A DNA stretch of 64,000 bases. Source: JAASSS01 sp021767745 (GTDB lineage: Bacteria > Pseudomonadota > Gammaproteobacteria > UBA5335). The stretch covers positions 1 through 64,000 of the forward strand of contig JAXHVN010000040.1 in NCBI GenBank assembly GCA_034189165.1, written 5' to 3'. Shown piece by piece: positions 1-8,042 of this stretch (the first letter of the stretch is position 1; every line of letters starts with the position of its first letter). The notes below the pieces were generated by a model, which did no database searches, was not told the DNA's origin, and worked only from the letters and a program-made list of their open reading frames with translations. Both the position numbers and the translations under genes were made by a program.

Positions 1-2
1 TC

Positions 3-290
3 GAAGACCCAACAGAGCCACTCGGCGAATTGGTTGGCCACATCAAGGGGCACCTCAACAGCCGTGCGCCAGTGGCCGCGGTACCGTTGGGGATACTGGT
101 TCCCATGGCTGCGATGGTTCAAACAGTGATGGGTGATCGCGCGCCGATCCATCCGGAGCGGGTACGTAAGGCCGCCCGACCCACCCACATCGTGCCGCAG
201 GTTCTGCGAGATCTTGGATTTCAGTTTCGTTTCGATTTCGAAACGTCATTGGCGGACTGGCATAGCAAAGCTCCGGAAGACTTCGCCTAA
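3..290 (+). CDS. NAD-dependent epimerase/dehydratase-like protein, C-terminal fragment (5' end outside window)
   Basis: The reading frame is open from the left edge and ends at TAA 288-290, so only about 95 C-terminal residues are visible. The tail (…HPERVRKAARPTHIVPQVLRDLGF…) resembles the C-terminal substrate-side segment of extended SDR sugar epimerases/dehydratases, which often end in 'NNIVP..L...G..FRY.L..AL..W'. The catalytic and NAD-binding parts are not in the window, so substrate and exact family cannot be given. It lies 38 bases upstream of gmd on the same strand, which fits a role in nucleotide-sugar metabolism. The assignment rests on tail similarity recalled from memory and on context. 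Confidence 0.5.
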   Translation, partial: EDPTEPLGELVGHIKGHLNSRAPVAAVPLGILVPMAAMVQTVMGDRAPIHPERVRKAARPTHIVPQVLRDLGFQFRFDFETSLADWHSKAPEDFA

Positions 291-328
291 GCCAGGCCGC
301 CGATGCTCGGCCATCTGAGGAAAACACC

Positions 329-1417
329 GTGAGCAAACGCGCCTTGATCACCGGCGTCACCGGCCAGGACGGCATGTACCTGGCCGAACTGCTGCTGCGG
401 CAGGGCTACGAGGTGCATGGCCTGAAGCGCCGGTCCTCGCTGTTCAACACGGACCGCATCGACCACCTCTACCAGGATCCGCACGAGACCGATCGCCGCT
501 TCATCCTGCACTACGGCGATCTGACCGACTCCACCAATCTGATCCGCGTGGTACAGGAAGTGCAGCCGGACGAGATCTACAACCTCGCGGCGCAGAGCCA
601 CGTGGCCGTGTCGTTCGAAACACCGGAGTACACCGCCAACGCCGATGCCATCGGCACGCTGCGGCTGCTGGAGGCGATCCGCATCCTCGGCCTGGAACAG
701 CGCACGCGCTTCTATCAGGCGTCCACCTCCGAGCTCTATGGCAAGGTGCAGAGCGTGCCGCAGGACGAGAACACGCCGTTCTATCCGCGGTCGCCCTATG
801 CCGCGGCCAAGCTCTACGCGTACTGGATCACCGTGAACTACCGCGAGGCGTACGGCCTGTACGCCTGCAACGGCATTCTGTTCAACCACGAATCGCCGGT
901 TCGCGGCGAAACCTTCGTGACCCGCAAGATCACCCGCGCGCTGGCGCGGATCCGGCTCGGCCTGCAGCAGCACCTCTACCTCGGCAATCTGGACGCGCGG
1001 CGCGACTGGGGCCATGCGCGGGACTACGTAGAGGCGCAGTGGCTGATCCTGCAGCAGGCGGCGCCGGATGATTACGTCATCGCCACCGGGGAGCAGTACT
1101 CGGTGCGCGAATTCGTGCAGGCGGCGTGCGAGGCGCTGGAAATCGACATCCGCTGGGAGGGCAGCGGCCTGGACGAGCGCGGCGTGGATGCCGGCACGGG
1201 TGAGCCGCTGGTGATGGTGGACCCCCGCTACTTCCGCCCGACCGAGGTGGAAACGCTGCTGGGCGATCCGGCCAAGGCGAAGGCGCAGCTCGGCTGGTCG
1301 CCGAAGGTCAGCTTCCGCCAGCTGGTCGGCGAGATGGTGGACGAAGATCTGCGGGCGGCGCAGCGCGACGAAATGGTGCGTCGCGAGGGCTACCGCATCT
1401 ACGACGCCCATGAATAG
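329..1417 (+). CDS. gmd: GDP-mannose 4,6-dehydratase
   Basis: This 362-residue enzyme converts GDP-mannose to GDP-4-dehydro-6-deoxy-mannose, the first step of GDP-L-fucose synthesis, in the cytoplasm. The N-terminus has the Rossmann motif GVTGQDG (residues 9-15), followed by the family's LKRRSS and FNTDRIDHL segments. The catalytic STSELYGK segment and the YAAAK active-site tyrosine/lysine are present, as is FNHESP(V)RG. The length is normal for the family. The start is GTG 329, preceded by GAGG eight bases upstream. The stop overlaps the start of fcl by eight bases, so the two are translationally coupled. Family and role are clear from these motifs. Confidence 0.97.
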   Translation: MSKRALITGVTGQDGMYLAELLLRQGYEVHGLKRRSSLFNTDRIDHLYQDPHETDRRFILHYGDLTDSTNLIRVVQEVQPDEIYNLAAQSHVAVSFETPEYTANADAIGTLRLLEAIRILGLEQRTRFYQASTSELYGKVQSVPQDENTPFYPRSPYAAAKLYAYWITVNYREAYGLYACNGILFNHESPVRGETFVTRKITRALARIRLGLQQHLYLGNLDARRDWGHARDYVEAQWLILQQAAPDDYVIATGEQYSVREFVQAACEALEIDIRWEGSGLDERGVDAGTGEPLVMVDPRYFRPTEVETLLGDPAKAKAQLGWSPKVSFRQLVGEMVDEDLRAAQRDEMVRREGYRIYDAHE

Positions 1418-2354
1418 CGTCGCGACCCTGCCGGCCGACGCGCCGGTGTTCGTCGCCGGCCACCGTGGCCTGGTGGGCAGCGCCATCGTGCGCCGGCTGG
1501 AACGGGCCGGCTTCAGCAACCTGCTGCTGCGCACGCGGCAGGAACTGGACCTGACACGGCAGGATGCGGTGAACGCGTTCTTTGCCGAGCAGCGCCCGGC
1601 CTATGTCTTTCTGGCAGCCGCGCGCGTCGGGGGCATCCACGCCAACGACACCTACCCGGCGGACTTCATCCGCGACAACCTGCAGATTCAGACGAACATC
1701 ATCGATGCCGCCTGGCGCCACGGCGCGGCCAAGCTGCTGTTCCTGGGATCCTCCTGCATCTACCCCAAGCACGCCCCGCAGCCCATGCCGGAGAACTGCC
1801 TGCTGACCGGGCCGCTGGAACCCACCAACGAGTGGTACGCGGTGGCCAAGATCGCCGGCATCAAGATGTGCCAGGCCTACCGGCGCCAGTACGGCTTCAA
1901 CGCCATCAGCCTGATGCCGACCAACCTCTACGGCCCGGGCGACAACTTCGACCTGCAGACCTCCCACGTGCTGCCGGCGCTGATCCGCAAGTTTCACGAG
2001 GCCAAGACCGGTGGCGCCGATCACGTGGTGATGTGGGGCACCGGCACGCCCCGGCGCGAGTTCCTGCACGTGGACGACCTGGCCGATGCCTGCCTGTTCC
2101 TGATGCAGCGCTACGAGGACGAGGCCATCGTCAACGTCGGCGTCGGCGAAGACATCACCATTCGCGACCTCGCCGCGCTGGTGGCCGAGGTGGTGGGCTT
2201 TACCGGCGAGATCCGCAACGACACCTCCAAGCCCGATGGCACCCCACGCAAGCTGCTGGACGTGGCGCGCCTGCACGCGCTGGGGTGGCGGGCCCGCATC
2301 GGCCTGCGCGAGGGCATCACCGAGACCTACGCCGCGTTCCGCAAGTCCTGCTAA
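1410..2354 (+). CDS. fcl: GDP-L-fucose synthase (epimerase/reductase)
   Basis: This 314-residue protein catalyses the 3,5-epimerisation and NADPH-dependent reduction that complete GDP-L-fucose synthesis from the Gmd product. Visible motifs are the nucleotide-binding GHRGLVGSAI near the N-terminus, the catalytic serine in LGSSCIYP, the YAVAK tyrosine/lysine pair, and NLYGPGDNFD, which is highly typical of Fcl/WcaG. The start codon lies inside the end of gmd. Gmd plus Fcl is the full two-step GDP-fucose route. The following gene encodes a phosphoglycosyltransferase, so the fucose most likely goes into an exopolysaccharide or O-antigen. Confidence 0.97.
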   Translation: MNSVATLPADAPVFVAGHRGLVGSAIVRRLERAGFSNLLLRTRQELDLTRQDAVNAFFAEQRPAYVFLAAARVGGIHANDTYPADFIRDNLQIQTNIIDAAWRHGAAKLLFLGSSCIYPKHAPQPMPENCLLTGPLEPTNEWYAVAKIAGIKMCQAYRRQYGFNAISLMPTNLYGPGDNFDLQTSHVLPALIRKFHEAKTGGADHVVMWGTGTPRREFLHVDDLADACLFLMQRYEDEAIVNVGVGEDITIRDLAALVAEVVGFTGEIRNDTSKPDGTPRKLLDVARLHALGWRARIGLREGITETYAAFRKSC

Positions 2355-2658
2355 CCGGTACGTGGCTGCATTGCCACAGGTTGGCCCAACCCTTGCAAAC
2401 CGTTTGTTGTGTCAATGATCGGTCACGTCAGGGACATCTGCATCCGGTACATTTCGACCCGTGACTGACGGCACGTCCTCCGAACGGATGGAGGACCGGG
2501 ACCAATGGGCTACAACAACCGGCCAACCTGCCGACGACCTCTGCATCGGCGGCGCGGTCGGCGTTGCCCGTTGGCACGTCGATAGCGTGATCTGTGCCAG
2601 GTATGGCCGCTCAACTCGATGGATCAGTGCGGCGCCAGACGTCGCGGGCAGGCGGACG
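2355..2658. other. Intergenic/leader region before the wcaJ-type gene
   Basis: These 304 bases separate fcl from the chosen start of the phosphoglycosyltransferase. The frame of that gene is open back to a GTG at 2461, but the extra 66 residues do not look like the family. The first half is relatively AT-rich (2390-2430), as expected for a promoter. No clean -35/-10 pair, JUMPstart/ops element (GGCGGTAG) or terminator was recognised. Confidence 0.4.
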
Positions 2659-4092
2659 ATGTTGCAGACTCATCCTTCCCCCTCGGCGCAAGCCGCCAGG
2701 TCGTTCGATCCGCAATCCTTCTTGCGTGGCCTGCTGCGAGGAGCCGACCTCGTTGCCGCGCTGACGGCTGGCGTCATCACCAGCGCGATCCGCTTCGGCA
2801 CGCCGATACCGCCGCCGGAAGTGCGTGCCGCGCTGGTGGTGGTGGTGCTGCTGATGATCGTCATCTTCCCGCAGTTCGGGCTCTACGCCCGGCTGCGCGG
2901 GCGCAGCATCGCCTCCCAGGCCGCCATGCTGCTGATGGCACTGCTCACGGTCGGGTTGCTGGGCACGGGGCTATCGTTCCTGGCGCACACCGGGGGCGCG
3001 ATTTCCCGCGGCTGGGTGCTGTCGTGGTTCCTGCTCGCCTTCGTGCTGCTGATGGCGACGCGCAGCACCTTGACCCTGCTGCTGCGCCGCCTGCGGGAGG
3101 CCGGCGTCAACGTGCGCCGGCTGGTGCTGGTCGGCACCGGCGAGCTGGCCGACCAGGTCTCGGCGCGGCTGCGCAGCAATCGCTGGCTCGGCCTGCAGCC
3201 GGTTGCCTGCGTTGCCCTGCCGATGCGGGGGCGGCGAGCAGAGGACCCCGCGCTGGCGGCCCACGCGCTGGAGGAGCTACCCGATCTGGTGACGGAAACC
3301 GGCGCCCATGAAGTCTGGATCGCCCTGCCCATCACCCAGCAGGCAGCGGTGCCGGAAATTATCCAGCGGCTGGAGCACAGCACGGTATGCGTGCGGATGG
3401 TGCCGGATCTGGCCAGCCTGCAGCTGCTCGACCGGCCGGTGATCGACATGGCCGGTATGCCGGTGGTGGACCTCGGGACTTCGCCGCTGGCCTTGCCGGC
3501 CAATCGCGCGATCAAGACCATTCTGGGGTGGACCACGGCGCTCGGCATCGTCGTGCTCGTCAGCCCACTGATGTTCCTCATCGCCGTGGGGGTGAAGCTG
3601 AGTTCCCCCGGGCCGGTGCTGTTCAAGCAGGTCCGACACGGCGTGAACAACCGCCCGATCACCGTCTACAAGTTCCGCACCATGCGTCTGCACGAAGAAC
3701 GCAACGGGCAACTCGTCCAAGCACGGCGGGATGACGATCGCATCACCCCGCTCGGCCGCTTTCTGCGGCGCACCAGCCTCGATGAGTTGCCGCAGTTCTT
3801 CAACGTGTTGCAGGGGCGGATGTCGATCGTCGGGCCGCGGCCGCACGCCTGCCAGCACAACGACTTCTATCGCCGCCATGTGAGCCACTACGCGCAGCGG
3901 CACAACGTGAAGCCGGGCATCACCGGCTGGGCGCAGGTGAATGGCTGGCGCGGCGAGACCGACTCGATGGACAAGATGACCCGCCGGGTGGAGCACGATC
4001 TGTACTACATCCAGCACTGGTCGATACTGCTGGACATCAAGATCTTCCTGATGACGCTGCTGCGGGGCTTCCGGCACACCAATGCCTACTGA
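2659..4092 (+). CDS. wcaJ: Undecaprenyl-phosphate glucose/galactose phosphotransferase, WcaJ/WbaP type
   Basis: This 477-residue polyprenyl-phosphate sugar-1-phosphate transferase starts a surface polysaccharide by loading the first sugar onto undecaprenyl phosphate. Several hydrophobic segments (about residues 25-160) are followed by a CoA-binding-like domain (VLVGTGELADQV). The C-terminal transferase domain carries SPGPVLFKQ, KFRTM, RRTSLDELPQ, SIVGPRPH and KPGITGWAQVNG. ATG 2659 is preferred over GTG 2461 because the protein then has the usual family length and N-terminus; the Shine-Dalgarno is weak. The gene follows gmd-fcl, the colanic-acid-like arrangement. The sugar specificity cannot be read from sequence alone. 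Confidence 0.9.
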   Translation: MLQTHPSPSAQAARSFDPQSFLRGLLRGADLVAALTAGVITSAIRFGTPIPPPEVRAALVVVVLLMIVIFPQFGLYARLRGRSIASQAAMLLMALLTVGLLGTGLSFLAHTGGAISRGWVLSWFLLAFVLLMATRSTLTLLLRRLREAGVNVRRLVLVGTGELADQVSARLRSNRWLGLQPVACVALPMRGRRAEDPALAAHALEELPDLVTETGAHEVWIALPITQQAAVPEIIQRLEHSTVCVRMVPDLASLQLLDRPVIDMAGMPVVDLGTSPLALPANRAIKTILGWTTALGIVVLVSPLMFLIAVGVKLSSPGPVLFKQVRHGVNNRPITVYKFRTMRLHEERNGQLVQARRDDDRITPLGRFLRRTSLDELPQFFNVLQGRMSIVGPRPHACQHNDFYRRHVSHYAQRHNVKPGITGWAQVNGWRGETDSMDKMTRRVEHDLYYIQHWSILLDIKIFLMTLLRGFRHTNAY

Positions 4093-4110
4093 CTTGAGGC
4101 AGCCAGTGCG

Positions 4111-4136
4111 GGCGCCGGCTATTTGACGCCGGCGCC
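4111..4136 (+). terminator. Perfect 9-bp inverted repeat after wcaJ (possible terminator, no T-tract)
   Basis: GGCGCCGGC (4111-4119) and GCCGGCGCC (4128-4136) form a strong hairpin with an 8-base loop, 18 bases after the wcaJ stop. No run of T follows, so it is not a canonical intrinsic terminator. It may pause polymerase, protect the 3' end, or act with Rho. Confidence 0.4.
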
Positions 4137-4168
4137 AGGCTACTGACGCCCTGCGTCAAAAATTGACG
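4124..4168. promoter_or_regulatory. Three TGACG repeats spaced exactly 20 bp, one inside a TGACGC-N3-GCGTCA palindrome
   Basis: TGACG occurs at 4124-4128, 4144-4148 and 4164-4168, each exactly 20 bases apart, so on the same face of the helix. The middle copy is half of a perfect palindrome, TGACGC-CCT-GCGTCA (4144-4158). The array lies between wcaJ and the truncated galE. The same palindrome with a different 3-base centre recurs at 55934. It looks like a set of regulator-binding sites; no known regulator is assigned. Confidence 0.4.
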
Positions 4169-4370
4169 TTCCGGGGCATCCTTGCCCTCCACTGGTGCGA
4201 ATCCGGCGCCGAACGCGCGACACCACCCGCAGCCGCTGCCTGCCGCTGATTAGCAACACTGGGCATGGCTACCCAGCCCTCATCTGCTGTCGCCACCACC
4301 ACCGGCTACCACCTGGAGCGGCCGGATCCGCCTGCCGCCTCGCCAGTTCGAGTCACAGCGCTTCGCGGGC

Positions 4371-5150
4371 GTGCTGCATTTCGCGGCCCACAGCCAGGTT
4401 GCCGAATCGGTGCGCGATCCGGCGAAGTACTACCGCAACAACGTCGCCAACACGCAGAACCTGCTGGATGCCATGCATCGGCACGAGGTGGGGCACTTCA
4501 TCTTCTCCTCCACCGCGGCGATCTTCGGCGAGCCGCAGCACGTGCGGATCGATGAGCACCACCCTGCCCGGCCGATCAATCCCTACGGCCGCTCCAAGCA
4601 GATGGTGGAGTACATGCTTGCGGACTACGAGGCCGCCTACGGGCTGCGCCACAGCTGCCTGCGGTACTTCAACGCCGCGGGCGCAGATCCAGCAGGCAGG
4701 CTCGGCGAGCGCCACACGCCGGAGACGCACCTGATCCCGCTAGTCCTGCAGGCGGCGAGCGGGGCGCGCGAGGCAATCACCGTGTACGGCCAGGACTATC
4801 CCACGCCGGACGGCACCTGCATCCGCGACTATGTGCATGTGATGGACCTGTGCCGCGCGCACCTGCTGGCGCTGGAGCGGTTGTGGGCCGGGGAGCCGAG
4901 CCGGGCCTACAACCTCGGCAATGGCGCGGGCTTCTCGGTGCGGGAGGTGATCGACACCGCACGCCGGGTGACCGGCCGGCCGATTGCCGTGCACGCCGGC
5001 CCGCGGCGGCCGGGCGATCCGGCGCGGCTGGTGGCCGATGCCGCGCGGGCGCACGAGGAGCTCGGCTGGCGGCCGCAGCACGCAGCGCTGGAGCGCATCA
5101 TCGGTGATGCCTGGCGCTGGCTGGCCGCGCAGGCGCCGCTGCCCGCCTGA
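4371..5150 (+). pseudogene. galE: UDP-glucose 4-epimerase lacking its N-terminal NAD-binding region
   Basis: From GTG 4371 the 259 residues match GalE well: LHFAAHSQVAESV, the STAAIFG serine region, YGRSK catalytic tyrosine/lysine, RYFNAAGA, IRDYVHVMDL and YNLGNG. The first roughly 65 residues are missing, including the GxxGxxG NAD loop. In-frame sequence upstream is open only to a TAG at 4251 and does not resemble GalE. Neither other forward frame holds the missing part, so this looks like a deletion or replacement rather than a simple frameshift. UDP-galactose/glucose interconversion is unlikely from this copy. The rest shows no internal stop or frameshift, so the loss is recent or the remnant is still translated. 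It converges on rfbB. Confidence 0.8.
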
Positions 5151-5212
5151 ACCGGTCCCGGTGGGCACTCCCGCCCGGAGCCAGCCCTGACCCGGCCCAG
5201 GGCCCCGGCAGC

Positions 5213-6280
5213 TCAGCCGGCGCCGGCGAGCCCGAGCCGCTCCCGGCGATAGCTGCCGTCCTGCACGCGGCGGCACCAGTCCTCGTGCTGCAGATACCAC
5301 TGCACCGTCTTGCGCAGCCCGCTCTCGAAGCTCTCCGCCGGCTGCCAGCCAAGCTCATCACGCAGCTTGCCGGCATCCATGGCGTAGCGCAGGTCATGCC
5401 CGGGCCGATCCTCGACATGGCGGATGAGCCGGGCATGCGGGCGATGCGGCGAGGCCGGCAGCAGCTCGTCCAGCAGCGTACACAGCGCGTGCACCACCTG
5501 CAGGTTGGTACGCTCGGCATCTCCGCCGATGTTGTAGACCTCGCCCACGCGCCCGGCGGCCAGCACGTGGCGCAGGGCGCGGGCGTGGTCCTCCACGTAC
5601 AGCCAGTCGCGCACGTTCTCGCCCCGTCCGTAGACCGGCAGCGGCCGGCCCTCGCGCGCGTTCAGGATCATCAGCGGAATGAGCTTTTCCGGGAACTGAC
5701 AGGGCCCGTAATTGTTGGAGCAGTTGGTGGTGATCACCGGCAGGCCGTAGGTGTGCCGCCAGGCGCGCACCAGATGATCGGAGGCCGCCTTGCTGGCCGA
5801 ATAGGGTGAGTTCGGCGCGTAGGGCGTGGCCTCGGTAAAGGCGCCGGTGGGGCCGAGGCTGCCGTAGACTTCATCGGTCGAGACGTGGTGGAAGCGAAAG
5901 TGTGCCCGCCGCGGCGCCGGCAGGGCCTGCCAGTAGGTGCGTACCGCCTCCAGCAGGGTGTAGGTGCCGTTGATGTTGGTGTCGATGAACGCCGCCGGGC
6001 CGTCGATCGACCGGTCCACGTGCGTCTCGGCCGCCAGGTGCATCACCGCGTCCGGCCGGTGGGCCGCCAGCAGCGCGGCGAGCGCCGCGCCATCGCGGAT
6101 GTCCCCGTGCACGAAGTGATGGCGCGGGTGATCGCGCAGCGGGCCGAGCGATTCGAGATTGCCGGCGTAGGTGAGCGCATCGAGGTTGATCACCTGCACC
6201 TCGGTATGCGCCAGATACTGGCGGACGACGGCCGAGCCGATGAAGCCGGCACCGCCGGTGATGAGGATGCGTTCGATCAT
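5213..6280 (-). CDS. rfbB: dTDP-glucose 4,6-dehydratase
   Basis: This 355-residue enzyme makes dTDP-4-keto-6-deoxy-glucose, the second step of dTDP-L-rhamnose synthesis. Motifs are ITGGAGFIGS at residues 7-16, HLAAETHVDRSI, the catalytic STDEVYG, YSASKAASDHLVR and NCSNNYGP, all diagnostic of RmlB. The length is normal. It stands alone on the minus strand, while rfbA, rfbC and rfbD sit together near 57-59 kb. That is an unusual split, since the four are normally one operon. The product may also feed other 6-deoxysugars. The function is clear; the specific end product is inferred. Confidence 0.96.
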   Translation of the reverse strand: MIERILITGGAGFIGSAVVRQYLAHTEVQVINLDALTYAGNLESLGPLRDHPRHHFVHGDIRDGAALAALLAAHRPDAVMHLAAETHVDRSIDGPAAFIDTNINGTYTLLEAVRTYWQALPAPRRAHFRFHHVSTDEVYGSLGPTGAFTEATPYAPNSPYSASKAASDHLVRAWRHTYGLPVITTNCSNNYGPCQFPEKLIPLMILNAREGRPLPVYGRGENVRDWLYVEDHARALRHVLAAGRVGEVYNIGGDAERTNLQVVHALCTLLDELLPASPHRPHARLIRHVEDRPGHDLRYAMDAGKLRDELGWQPAESFESGLRKTVQWYLQHEDWCRRVQDGSYRRERLGLAGAG

Positions 6281-6370
6281 GCGCGCCCTGGGCTCATGCG
6301 GGAGGCGGGCAGCGACCCGCGGCGGCCCATTCTAGCGGCATGGCCCGCCCGGCGCGGGCAGTACAGACGC

Positions 6371-6393
6371 AAAAAACCCCGCCGGGGCGGGGT
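6371..6393 (-). terminator. Intrinsic terminator of the EF-hand gene cluster
   Basis: On the minus strand an 8-bp perfect GC-rich stem (ACCCCGCC / GGCGGGGT, loop CC) is followed by six T (AAAAAA at 6371-6376 on the plus strand). It lies 38 bases after the stop of the last EF-hand gene. Confidence 0.85.
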
Positions 6394-6430
6394 CTCCTGC
6401 GGGCTGTGGAGCCCGGATCGACGCGGCCGG

Positions 6431-6808
6431 TTATTCGGTGGTGGCGCCGTGATCCATGCCATGCATGTCGCCGTGCATGCCGTCCATGTCGTGCTGCATC
6501 TTCTCGCCCTGCTGGCCCATCTGGCCCTGCTTGGCGCCCTTGTGCGCCTCGCGCATCTTCTGCTTGAAGGCAGCGCGCTCTTCCTTGTCGATCATGTCGT
6601 CGCCGTTCTGGTCCATCTTCTCGAACCACTTCTGCGACTGGGTGCGGTATTCCTCCTGGCTGATCTTGCCGTCGTTATCGGTGTCGACCATCTGCCAGAG
6701 CTTGCCGCGCTCCATCTTGCCGCCGTCGCCATGGTCCATAGCGACGGCGCTGGAGGCACCGACGGCCAGGGCGGAGGCGCAAAGCAGGCTTGCGAGTGTG
6801 CGAATCAT
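6431..6808 (-). CDS. Secreted EF-hand protein with His/Met-rich tail
   Basis: This 125-residue protein has a signal peptide (residues 1-23, cut near AVA|MDHG). It has two EF-hand loops, D42-E53 (DTDNDGKISQEE, canonical) and D66-E77 (DQNGDDMIDKEE, second Gly replaced by Asp), joined by a Trp-rich helix. The tail (residues 95-125) is rich in His, Met, Gln and Asp (MHGDMHGMDHG) and could bind soft metals. ATG 6808 was chosen because AGGAG lies eight bases upstream; a longer frame from 6823 would start within that ribosome site. It is the last gene of a five-gene run of small exported proteins. Calcium binding in the periplasm is inferred; the biological role is unknown. Confidence 0.85.
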   Translation of the reverse strand: MIRTLASLLCASALAVGASSAVAMDHGDGGKMERGKLWQMVDTDNDGKISQEEYRTQSQKWFEKMDQNGDDMIDKEERAAFKQKMREAHKGAKQGQMGQQGEKMQHDMDGMHGDMHGMDHGATTE

Positions 6809-6947
6809 TGACTCTCTCCTCATGAATATCGTGCGGGTGCCGGCGGCCTGTTACCAGCCGACCAGCAGATCAACGCGGCGTCGGGGCACGCGTTGACCGG
6901 ATGCCGGCGGAGGCGGGCTCTCGCGGCTCGCCACTGCCGGCCGGATG

Positions 6948-7259
6948 TCACATGTTGCTCGGGTCTTCGTCGTAGTACGGGCCGTCGATGTCACCCTCTT
7001 TCCACAGGGTGTTCGACTCGTCCTCGTCGAGATACCCATCCTTGTTCTTGTCCGCGCCTTCGAAGCGCTTGTCGGACGCGCTGCGGTATTCGTCCTTGCT
7101 GATGCGCTCGTCCTTGTCGGTGTCGATGTTCATCATGCCGGCGCCGGTGCCGTATTCCTTGCTGGCGTCGTGCATGTCGGCCTTGTCGCCAGCGAGGGCG
7201 CCGGCGCTCATCAGCGCGAACGCGGAACCGAACATCAAGGCGGTAATGGTGCGGGACAT
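6948..7259 (-). CDS. Small exported EF-hand protein with EYGxGxG motif
   Basis: This 103-residue protein has a signal peptide (residues 1-23, MSRTITALMFGSAF…ALA), then an EYGTGAG motif at 35-41. Two EF-hand loops follow: D46-E57 (DTDKDERISKDE, with Glu in place of the usual Gly) and D70-E81 (DKNKDGYLDEDE, canonical). The acidic C-terminus is DGPYYDEDPSNM. The start at 7259 has AGGAGG five bases upstream. The signal peptide is nearly the same as that of the next upstream gene, so the two look like tandem duplicates. Calcium binding outside the cytoplasm is inferred from the loops; no wider function is known to me. Confidence 0.82.
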   Translation of the reverse strand: MSRTITALMFGSAFALMSAGALAGDKADMHDASKEYGTGAGMMNIDTDKDERISKDEYRSASDKRFEGADKNKDGYLDEDESNTLWKEGDIDGPYYDEDPSNM

Positions 7260-7302
7260 GTGTCCTCCTATCAGGTGATGAATGTGCTGTCGTGAAGTCG
7301 GG

Positions 7303-7641
7303 TTACGGGGTGCTGCCCAAGGCGCCGTCGCGATCCATACCATCCATGGTGCCCTCGTCCATGCCGCCCATGGCGCCGCCGGTCTGCGGCTCGCTGCCAT
7401 CGAGGGTGCCGCGATCGCTACCCTCGCCCAGCGGCGCGTCATCGCTTTCGGTGGTGCCCGGCGTCGTGGTGCCCGGCAGCTGCCCGGCCTCCTCCCCGCT
7501 CGCTTCGCCCGGGCCGGTATTGGTCATGCCGGGTCCGGCGCCATATTCGGTATCGGTCCCCTGCATGGGAGCGGCGAAGGCGCCCGCACTCAACAATGCG
7601 AACGTCGAACTGAACAGTAGAACGGTGAGTCTGCGCGACAT
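7303..7641 (-). CDS. Small exported Gly/Thr/Asp-rich protein with EYGAGPG motif, no EF-hand
   Basis: This 112-residue protein has a signal peptide (MSRRLTVLLFSSTF…AFA, residues 1-23) closely matching that of the next gene. An EYGAGPG motif lies at 32-38, then a low-complexity region rich in Gly, Thr, Glu and Asp. No canonical EF-hand loop is visible, so it appears to keep the leader and motif of its neighbours while its calcium loops are lost or replaced. The start at 7641 has GAGGAG about nine bases upstream. The family is unrecognised. The shared leader and motif argue that it is a real gene, despite its low complexity. Confidence 0.7.
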   Translation of the reverse strand: MSRRLTVLLFSSTFALLSAGAFAAPMQGTDTEYGAGPGMTNTGPGEASGEEAGQLPGTTTPGTTESDDAPLGEGSDRGTLDGSEPQTGGAMGGMDEGTMDGMDRDGALGSTP

Positions 7642-7739
7642 GGGCGTGTCTCCTCGTGAAAACTTTGTAGTGTTGCTCTGGCGTTCGGTAGGAGTGGCCG
7701 CGGCGTCGATAGTTCCGGTCCGCGCGGCGGTACGCCGCT

Positions 7740-8042
7740 TCAGCTGCCGGCCTGTGCCTCGCCCTCGGGTGTGGGCAGGCGATGCATCTGGCGTTCGTTC
7801 CGGCTGATGAAGCCATCGCGGTTGCGATCCATCAGATGGAACCACTCGCGGTGGTGCTGCCCCCACTCGCTGCGGCTGATCTGGCCGTCTTCGTTGCGGT
7901 CAGCCGCGGCCAGATCGCTCAGGCCCATGCCGTGCGTGCTGACGGCACTCGCCGCCGGCGCACAGGCCGGCACGCCGAGACCAAGCGCCGCCACGATCAA
8001 CGCTGCCAGCACCGGCGATGGCCGCTCGCGGCGGGCATTCAC
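7740..8042 (-). CDS. Small exported two-EF-hand protein
   Basis: This 100-residue protein starts at GTG 8042, which overlaps the stop of the upstream EF-hand gene by four bases (GTGA), so it is translationally coupled. A hydrophobic leader (residues 10-35, with a cysteine near 27 that is lipobox-like but not canonical) precedes EF-hand loops D48-E59 (DRNEDGQISRSE) and D72-E83 (DRNRDGFISRNE). Both loops have the DxNxDGxIxxxE pattern. The linker is a typical helix (WGQHHREWFHLM). It is probably periplasmic or membrane-anchored and calcium-binding; the target is unknown. Confidence 0.8.
   Translation of the reverse strand: MNARRERPSPVLAALIVAALGLGVPACAPAASAVSTHGMGLSDLAAADRNEDGQISRSEWGQHHREWFHLMDRNRDGFISRNERQMHRLPTPEGEAQAGS

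Noticed and set aside
2355..2658. JUMPstart/ops element for RfaH control of the polysaccharide genes
   Set aside because: No GGCGGTAG-type ops sequence is present upstream of wcaJ.
4195..4734. Possible frameshifted N-terminus of galE in the other two forward frames
   Set aside because: Neither frame shows a Rossmann GxxGxxG or any GalE-like sequence, so a simple frameshift does not explain the truncation.
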